A DNA stretch of 51,717 nucleotides from Mnemiopsis leidyi (Eukaryota; Ctenophora; Tentaculata; Lobata; Bolinopsidae): NCBI GenBank assembly GCA_000226015.1, contig JH153292.1, positions 143,169-194,885 on the forward strand. Reading direction: 5' to 3'. This document shows positions 43,428-51,717 of the stretch, in pieces. The notes below the pieces were generated by a model. It did not search any database. It was not told the origin of the DNA and saw nothing but the letters and a program-made list of their open reading frames with translations. A program made the translations under genes and the position numbers. Every line of letters starts with the position of its first letter. Position 1 is the stretch's first letter.

Positions 43428-46400
43428 TCAAGAAACACTGATGCTGGTGTTGTCTATCAGTCCGTCAAACACGTCGTACTCTCCCTTCTTGAAGGGGGTT
43501 CTGAAGAGAGCCACAGGAACGAGACTGAACCAGGCTCCCTGGCCCAGAGCCGTCTTGTCAGCCTGGTCTAGAGGGATTATCAGCTCTGCTCGTCTCCACC
43601 AGCTGCAGGTGATAGAGGTTAATAGAGAATATTTTTCGTGGGGAGGTATCGCATGTTTGGTTCGGCATGTGACGGCGGTTGACCAATAAGAGGTCAGTCA
43701 GGTACGACCGCTCAATATTGAAAACCACTTCAACGTGTTCTGTTAAAACAAATTTGCGAAACCTCTTCATGACACCTCTTGAATGGCTTAGGCTTTTTAA
43801 AAGTTAGGATTTTCGACTTCAGTCTGATAACTAGATTTTTCAGTTAGATTTAAGGATTTACAGTTGGGTCTGATTAGATTGGAACTCTTAACTCACCTAA
43901 ATTTACAGGAAACTTTGAGTACAGTATTCAGCTGGTTCTGATCGAAACAAATCTTTTTGTTGACCGGCGTTTCGTCACCGTGGAGTCTGATTCTGCAGAT
44001 TTTCACGATTTGTCAATAAGTTGCACAAAACGGCACTAAGTTTTGTCACGCCAGACTCCTGACCTTGCTTATTGGCTCTCAGAAACCTCGCGTAGAAAAA
44101 TACTTAGTTGAGAAGTCATAATACTCGGAGTGGAGCCGCGTCGGAAGTTGTTCAGTGACAGTGCAATGACTAAACAATTTGTATTAGAAGCTTAATCCGA
44201 CCTTTCAATCAGATGACTAATTGTTCTCCTCAAGAATAGTTAATACTGACGTTTATTCTACAACATATATGTCAGTTTGTTCTAAAATGAACCTGTGTCG
44301 AGTTCTGCAGATAACTTCCCGGCGGCTGCTTTTCAAGGAGACCTTGACTTGCACTCGCTGTGCCGAGTTCGAGGAGAGTTTTATCGCGTTCAAGTAAGTC
44401 TGGGAGGTATGATGATAAAACTTTGGGTAACATTAACAAGTTAGCAAGTTGATAATAGATTTAAAAAGAAGTTCTGTAACATTTAGTTATTAGCAAAATC
44501 CTAGGCCAAGCAGTTGCAGAAGGCCAGATTTTAATTATAATTATATTCAAAATAATCGCTAGCTCCCATGCAAAAAGCACCCGAATATATATTTTGGAGG
44601 CTGATTTCGAAATAGATTTTGTGGAATCTTGCTCCTAACATTCTAACAACTTTTAGATTATTAGAATCGGTCAATATAAACAAATTAAATGGTATGGCCA
44701 AATTAAAGGTTTTGGTCGAATGAAAAATTGTGAAGGCATCTTGTTTTTGACAGACCTAAGTTAAACCAGTACTCAGTCCCTTTCTGAGCTAGCTAGTGTG
44801 CTTCAATTCCATTTGGTATGTGTCTGTGTTTGTTTCTTATTGCATCAATACTGTAAGCTTGGAGACTGGGTGCAATAATGCCCCAGAGGGTTTGTCACAT
44901 CATGGATGCTGACTAAGCTTACCTGATCCTCTCCAACAAGTTCATTCAACCCAGTCAAGATTATCTCTTGAAAATGAATGTGAACCCTTTGGTACATGTA
45001 GGCAATATGCAAAGACGATTGGACACTGAGTTAGGATCAGTTGGTCCGCTTTCCCGGCTAACCCTTAGATTTACAAGATTTACAAGATTTAAAAATAATT
45101 AAATCTTTACTACATTCCAAAGTGTTAGATTCGAGTCAAATCGAATGAAATAAAAAATATAAAAGTAAAATGGTCACACAATGTCAAGAAAGTAGATTAC
45201 CACCACATATAGCTGAGGTTGGAAAATCAAGTCATGAAATAATGATGATACAACTTATGTGTATGATATGATGATAAAACTTATGTATAGAAAACAATGA
45301 TGATACAACTTATGTATAGAAAATTTGTGAATTTACACTTCAAATTAAAATTAAATTTGACATTAACCATCAGTACTTTAGAAGTAAGCGCATTTCATTT
45401 CCATAATCTTTAAAAATCATTGAAAGAAAGCTTTTTTAGTGTTTTAATTTTACTGGCTGACTTCATCTTACTTCCCCCAGAAAATAAATAATAAATGTCA
45501 GTATCTCATGATCAATCGCCTTCTGGATCTAAATAGGCATAGTCACAATACCATCAAATTCTCAATTCTTGAACTGGTATATCGGCGATATTTTCATGAA
45601 TTCGGTAACGCAAGTTGATTTAGTGCTGACACTGCCCATCGCAATTTTGACGTCTTGTAAAAAGTTTCATTTCAGCGATAGCCATATTTAGTTAATGCCG
45701 GAACTCTTACTTATAGAGTGGATCATGGATGCAAACTTAACTAAGAACTAAACCAAACGCAATTTTCGGATGGACAATTACGTGAATATTAATTGGTTTG
45801 TAGGTATTTCGATGCCGCTAATTACTCAATTACTCAATTATTTGTTTCCATGAAAATATCATTCACTAATTATTACGTATTATAATCATTAAATTTAATC
45901 ACCTGGATTGAAGGGATATTCAGATGATTATAAAGAACGCTTGATTATGATCAAATGGCGGAGGGTGTACGAGAATTCCATGGGAGCGGCCAATAAACAA
46001 AATGTAGAAATTTTAAATTGAAGTTTTTGAATGAAAATATTTTGAGATTTGCTCTTGAGGTTGAGTCTTTCATGAAACTGTTGTCATCATAGATATCACA
46101 GATCTGTCGACCAATCGTAATAATACATTTTGATAACATACAATAAAAACGTACATAGCTGTATTTTACAACTGTGTAAAATACGCTAATCTGCGAAAAC
46201 AATAACATATGTGGTACCTCGATACGTCCACCGTAACCCCACTTGACGGACAGACAGATCCAGCCCATCTCAGTACCGCGCGTCTTTTGTTGAGGGAGTT
46301 TCATAGTTGGTGTACTTCTCATAGTCAAATTGTAGTCTTCTCCGTCGGGTGGCAGTCTCTGAAAAAGTTAAGTACTAAGGTGAGAATGATGATATAAAAA

Positions 46401-49400
46401 GTAGCAAAAAGTATGCATTATAACACAGTTTCTATATGATTTTAAACATTTTTTGAGTACCGTATACTGCAAAACCTTTTATAACCAGTCAGCTCTACAA
46501 GTACAACTAGCTCGCGAGGGAAGTTCTATAAAGTAAACTATTTGGGATGTATCGTTCAAATTACCTGGTCAAGTTGCCCAAAAGTGGTGGAAATTGACGA
46601 AAAATTGGATTTGGTAAAAATGAGATCAATAATAACTTATTTCTTGTCCAAGTATATCTTTGTTCATGGCCACAACATTGTACTTTGCCCAAGCCAATAC
46701 TATAAACTACATTAAAGTTACATTATCCTAATATCCTATGACTATGAGAATGAGCTTTTTACCATCATGATCATTGTAATAATTGCAAGTTCAAGTACTC
46801 AAGTATAAACTGGAAAGAATCTGATTTACGCTAGCCATATTCCAAGAACTCATTTAAAATTTCCTACCTTCTGAAAGCGGACGTCCCTTATAGTCGGTTG
46901 CTTTAGTGGAGTCTGGAGGACTCTATCTTTGCTAAATTGCGGGTAGGATCGTATGTCAACCATCGATTGCGATTTTGTTTTTCTGAAGGCGGCGGCCGGT
47001 TTGGGGGGCGAGCTGAGTTCTTGAGATTGATCTCTAGACAGCCTGATAACAGTAAATCTCTTAAACTTCGGTTTTTATCTCACAAGATGCTGCGAATCAA
47101 AGAATGTAAAGGTGAATGAATATTATAGTATAGAGTATAAATAGCATAGAGTAGAAATTGTAAATGCAATATTTAATCGTGATGAACAATGTAACTTGAA
47201 AACGCTAAACGCGCAGTATTAGCTATTTAGAAATTTACCTAATCTTCCGAGCATGTCGCTCATTAATGTGCTGCTCAATTACAGAAACCTTCTTGTGCAT
47301 ACTTGGGTCACAAGGGTAGTTGACCTGGAAACGTATTAGGTGTTCAAATAGCTAGAATAGCTTCTCACTTAAATAATGTTCAAATAGCTAGAATAGCTAC
47401 TTACTTAAATAATGTTCAAATAGCTAGAATAGCTTCTCACTTTAATAACGTTCAAATAGCTAGAATAGCTACTTACATAAATAATGTTCAAATAGCTAGA
47501 ATAGCTTCTCACTTTAGTAACGTTTAAATAGCTAGAATAGCTTCTCACTTTAAGTTTAATAATGTTCAAATAGCTAGAATAGCTTCGATTACTTTAAAAA
47601 TGATCAAATAGCTAGAATAGCTTCTCACTTAAATAATTGGGCTGAATATTTTCTAATTGTCCCACTATAACTTATGGTTTTCTTGTCCTACAAATCACCT
47701 GACTCTCAAGTTGGGTCCATATTCTCTCTGGTTCCACTATTTCTTGCAAAACAGCCTCGATGAAGCTACTTCTCCTGCGCTTGTCTAGAAATTTGAGGAT
47801 AATCTTCAATACAACGTCTTAATGTTGCCAACTCTAGGAAATGAAATAATGACAACATGTCTTCACAAATAGGAATAACACTGTTAAACTTTTAAGAAAC
47901 CACTCACATGGAATGTTTTTGGACTGAGGGAAGAAGGTCCGAAGCCGGAAGAATTGGACCTCACGCTTGATGTTCGTCTCAGAGGTGAGGCCATTGCAAC
48001 AGCGCCCTGTTTCCGCTGTGGACTGGCGTCCTCTTCGATCTCCACCTTGAGAATATGGGGGTTTGATAATAAATGTTTAGCCTAAACAATTTTGCTTCAA
48101 AAGTTACCCTTTACTTTTAGAGAGCTATTGACAAGGATCGAAATATAAAGATGTTCAAAAGTTGCTGAAATTATTATATAAACATACCTTAGGTTTATTA
48201 GAGGGACTTTTTGCGTTTCCTCCATTTTTACATAATAAGGGAGGTTCGGCAACATTTTTAGAGGGCGAGGGTAAGGTAACTGACTTCGACTCTACGGATG
48301 AAAAAGAGCTGTTTCCAGAAAATGATAACTGTCGGTAGAGCTTGCTTTTTCGACTACTCGGTGCTTCTGGGAATAAGCATAGATTTGACCTGATCTTATA
48401 TCCAGTCGTTTTAAGATTCATGAAAAGTTATTTGATATGTATTGAATTAAAGAGTAACGCTGCAATACAAATAAAATTGGATAGGGACTTAATTCTTAAA
48501 TTCTAACCTAAAAAGTTGGCACTTGGTTTTCTCCGAGGAATATGCAAACTTCTTGTTTTTCTCTTGCAAACATCAAGCGGTTTCTCTGACTGGTTTATCA
48601 TGCTGATCTTCCGTGAATCAATTTTGTCATCATTTCCTCTGTTGTTAAACAGTTTGACCCCATCCTTGATGCTTTGGTGAAACATCTTTGGTTTAACCAA
48701 TGATTTTCTTCTATGCGTTTTAATTGAGTCTTTGTTGTCCTTTTTCTTGGTATCTTCACTTTTGTTAGATTTTTCCAGATTCGTGAGATCCTCCGTGTTC
48801 TTTATTAAGTTTGGTGAGCTTCTTGGACCTCTTTATCGAGCTTCCTTTGAGAATGGCGTCCCGGCGATGTGCCATAGTTTCGAAGGACGTTGGGCGAGGG
48901 ACATCTGTAAAGAGTGGGTGTTACTGTTAGTGAATCTAGCTCTCTCTTTATGGTGGGGTCAATCTCTGCATTATTGCAGCGCCAGTATATAGAAGCTGCT
49001 TGCCCTTGATGAAATGTGGGTGGGACTAATAATGCCAGTTAGATTGGCTGCAACTTCTGACGTAAAACAAGACTGAATCTAAGTGGTTTTCTGCAGATAT
49101 TCGGTGGGTCAGACTTACAATTAGGTCTGTACTTGACAAGTTTAATAAGTGTGCCAACTTACTGTGATAATCGACTGGAGGGATTGGGAGTGTGTAATCA
49201 GGCTTATCCAAAACGTACCACCTTGTCTTGTTGACGTCAAGCCACGTTATACTGAGTCTTTTCTGAAACGAGTCATAGTCCAGGAAACCCTGACCTCTTC
49301 ATTTGATAGATGAAGTCGGATGAGTGGGCAACAAAATAAGTGGGCAACAAAATAAGTGGGCAACAAAATAAGTGTATAGAGTCTATACTATAGACCATGT

Positions 49401-51144
49401 AGACCCACCTCGCCCAGGGTAAGATTAGCTGTCTGAGTTTTGCAGGTAAGTCTGAGGGTGACGGGGAAAGTGAAATCCTGCTGATCGAGCAGAGCATCTC
49501 CGTTCTCCTCCACCACCGAGAAAGTGTTCCAGTTGCAGGCTCTAGAGTGGACCTTGCCGTAGTACGTCATAGCCAGACACTTGTTCGATCTGATCAGGGG
49601 TTTGTCTTTGTGAGTGTCAATTGTATGAATGAGGGTGAATTATACGAAATCGAATGAATTAAACGAATGAGCTTTATATCAACAGCTCGACTCCAGCATC
49701 ATGTATAGCGAGTAGCTTTAGACTTGAAAGAGAATATCATTATTAAACTACACTCTATCAAACTTAAAGTTTTATTACACTTCCAAACAAAGTTAATTAG
49801 TAATGTTACGCTGAAGTGAGGGAGACAAAGCAGGGTGCCCCATCAGTGTAGTTGATGTTGACAGCCTCACAAACTTTCACAGTCAACCTCCCGTCTTCCA
49901 AGTAGAACCCAACCTGGGGATAAACAGAACAATTCAGATGAGCTTGTCGAGTAGTTAGATAGTTTGTGTCGTCACAAGACACAACCAGGGCTGGATGTGA
50001 CACTCAGATAGAGCAGTCTTTACTTATATAGTTGAAGCCATCGCAACTGAGTATATATGCCTTGATCAATCGTATGAAGATCAAGTTTTACGGAACTGTT
50101 CAGCAATATGATAATGAGCTCAATGTGCGTCACTAAATGATTACTGGGACAGGAAGTTAACGCCTAAATCAGAGCAAAATATATCGAGTTGCATGAAGTC
50201 GGACAGTCCGGTACTTTACAGTATTCAAATAGTGAATACTAATAGTATGTAATACTATGGCTATACCCAAGTAAAGCGGTAAATACTATACTTCATGAAG
50301 ATGAAAAACTTTACAGAAAGTAAAATATTACTTTAATCTTGATAGGATTGGCGGGTTTGGTTGGGAGTTCTGTAGCCGTGCAGCAACTGTCCAGGGTCTG
50401 GAAGTGGTCGTGCTTTCTGAGTGGCAGTTTCACGATCTGTTTTGTCTTGCTGAACATGTTCACCGGGAACTTTTTGTGACTGGAGGATGGTTCTGAGGGT
50501 CTGCGATGCTCTAAGACGAACGATCTGGAGCCGAAAGCGCTGCTTGGACTCAGTAAGAGACGCTGAAACAAGAATAATGGAAGAAGGAGCAAACATTTTT
50601 GAATAAATTTGGATAAATTTGTCCGACAGTTTTATACTCAGAACAGCATATCAAGCATATTAAGAACAAAGGAAATTCTTCTCATATGCAGTGTCAAAAA
50701 CTTACATCTTTTTCTCTAAGGTTTGGGATAGTGCTCGGACTTTTAGGACTTTTAGGAGCGAGGGACGGACTGGTTTCCCAAGCACAGGAGTTATTCATAA
50801 GCATTGTGCTTTTCCAGCAGGCCAGGCAGATATTTTTCGGTGCACCACCCTTCAGAAATCGGTGAGTGCAGCAAAACTCACAAAAGATATTTTGACAAAG
50901 GGCGCACCTGAAAATATTGACTCTTTGAGATCCAACTTCGTGAGATCAACCCTATTGCTATTGTATTGAAAATTGCCGAAAAGTATAACTACTACTACAG
51001 CTAAATCACAAATCTGCAAACTTGCTGGGAGCATCCAGAGAGAAACGACAGAGAGGACAAGTGTCGGAGTTACTGCCTGTGCTTCTTTTTATCTGTTTCT
51101 TCATGTGGAGTATCTCGTCAGAGAGGGATCTGGGAAATTGTCGT
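43428..51144 (-). CDS. Rab effector-like protein: FYVE-type RabBD zinc finger plus two C2 domains, 5' partial
   Basis: Sixteen exons chain in phase: 51144-51010, 50907-50706, 50562-50332, 49913-49810, 49589-49409, 49262-49163, 48904-48508, 48366-48188, 48045-47908, 47803-47699, 47324-47239, 47042-46868, 46358-46218, 44399-44293, 43992-43897 and 43602-43428 (TGA), about 849 residues. The N-terminal helix LSDEILHMKKQI precedes an eight-cysteine finger (CPLC, 13 residues, CALCQNIFCEFC, then ICLACW), the layout of rabphilin/RIM/Slp Rab-binding domains. The first C2 (GRLTVKVCEAVNIN...WNTFSVVEE) and the second C2 (GGRIETYLNAIKL...RVQVKVSLK...NTVLKVS...WFSLVPV) lack calcium-binding aspartates. A Ser/Lys-rich linker of about 350 residues separates them. 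It probably tethers Rab GTPases to vesicle or plasma membranes. Exon 48904-48508 needs one base fewer in a run at 48770-48774. The start codon is upstream and unseen. Confidence 0.82.
45217..45322. repeat. tandem repeat ATGATGATACAACTTATGT
   Basis: Three degenerate units of 28-32 bp in the intron between exons 46218-46358 and 44293-44399 of the Rab-effector-like gene. Confidence 0.75.
47339..47635. repeat. 36-38 bp tandem repeat with TAGCTAGAATAGCT core
   Basis: Eight copies of ATGTTCAAATAGCTAGAATAG plus CTTCTCACTTAAAT, with length variants, in an intron of the Rab-effector-like gene. The core is close to palindromic (AGCTA...TAGCT). There are no unique spacers, so it is a plain minisatellite. 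Confidence 0.92.
49324..49371. repeat. 16-bp tandem repeat AGTGGGCAACAAAATA
   Basis: Three perfect copies lie in a short intron of the Rab-effector-like gene, between exons 49409-49589 and 49163-49262. Confidence 0.9.
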
Positions 51145-51717
51145 CTAAAGTAATGATTCGTTGAAATAAGCAATGCAACTCTTTTGCAAGTGCAAGACTA
51201 AGGAGGTCCTGAAACAGGGACACTGTTACAGGGAAACTGTTACTGGGACACTGTTACAGGGACACTGTTACAGGTACACTGTTACAGTAGGGTGCGCCCT
51301 TTTTTCTAAACCTATATGGGCTCTACCCTTATCTGATAGAGCTCAACGAGCTGAAAACGAGGATGCCTTCCTTTTTGAAATTGGACAACGGGAAAGACTA
51401 CCCCTGGTCGTTTAAAAGTTACGACGATCTAGGATGTACATGTTGCGCACGCGCCAACTCGGACGGTTGCATGCTGCACCTGTCATAAGCGTCAAGATTT
51501 TCTTAACCCTACCTTAGTCAGTCGATAGTCTGATACCATATGTTCCAACTAGGTTAACTAAACTAATGCCTTTCATTGCTTTATAACTCACGCGCATTCA
51601 GCGCGTCTTCATGGTAACTTCCGTATACACAATGATTATCTATTCACTGACGTAATGCAGTGCTGGCGACTTTGACAAAAGAAAGCAAAGAGGACATATT
51701 CCTGACTAAAATCGACC
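51145..51717. other. region upstream of the first found Rab-effector-like exon
   Basis: The start-codon exon should lie here or beyond the window, because the 51144 exon begins in phase 2. I could not identify it. A degenerate 13-14 bp tandem repeat (ACACTGTTACAGGG) occupies about 51218-51288; the rest shows nothing recognisable. Confidence 0.5.
51218..51288. repeat. short tandem repeat ACACTGTTACAGGG
   Basis: Five degenerate 13-14 bp units. Confidence 0.85.

Noticed and set aside
44284..44395. Plus-strand exon starting ATGAACCTGTGTCG with a GTAAGT donor
   Set aside because: The same bases on the minus strand form a C2-domain exon (44399-44293) whose phases fit its neighbours and whose protein matches a C2 strand.
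47339..47635. CRISPR-like array of 36-38 bp repeats
   Set aside because: The units are contiguous with no unique spacers, and it is an intron in an animal gene.

Overview
This is nuclear DNA from an animal. Genes are split into many short exons with GT-AG introns, protein-coding sequence is sparse, and the noncoding part is AT-rich and full of tandem repeats and small transposon remnants. Two genes match animal families closely: ERICH3 and FBXO16. The nested rhodopsin-type receptor reads like those I associate with cnidarians, and a TTAGGG tract is present, so a cnidarian is my best guess. This is inference, not proof.

Layout. A single-exon HNK-1/CHST-type carbohydrate sulfotransferase lies on + at 1955-3019. 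An ERICH3 orthologue runs on - from its start codon at 14397 down to at least 3820; I could chain 15 phase-compatible exons (474 codons), and the acidic C-terminal end was not found. A 6.5 kb repeat-rich interval (14398-20958) separates it head-to-head from a complete FBXO16 orthologue on + (20959-38050, 14 exons, 492 codons). One FBXO16 intron carries an antisense, apparently intronless class A GPCR (31798-30583) broken by a 7-bp tandem duplication. Downstream on - are a small gene of unknown family (43075-39673, 3 exons) and a Rab-effector-like gene (51144-43428, 16 exons, 5' end missing). The latter has an eight-cysteine FYVE-type RabBD zinc finger and two degenerate C2 domains.

Mobile DNA. 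The interval 16.3-17.8 kb, with one solo copy at 41.5 kb, holds a family of very short (62-97 bp) inverted-repeat elements that appear to make 7-bp target duplications. A nonautonomous hAT-like element (17411-17765, 8-bp duplication CAATGTAG) landed exactly in the target duplication of one copy, and removing it restores a perfect 7-bp pair. A GC-rich foldback element sits at 36031-36494, with a rearranged relative at 14.6-15.0 kb next to a TTAGGG tract.

Recurring oddity. Three minisatellites are not confined to introns. They copy a real splice junction: the ERICH3 exon 3 acceptor (8 copies), one FBXO16 acceptor (4 copies) and one FBXO16 donor (5 copies). Each array therefore offers a ladder of near-identical splice sites. 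Two genes also show single-base frameshifts in 5-base homopolymers, which may be assembly errors.

All exon models were made by eye from splice signals, phase and recognisable protein similarity. No alignment or transcript data were available.
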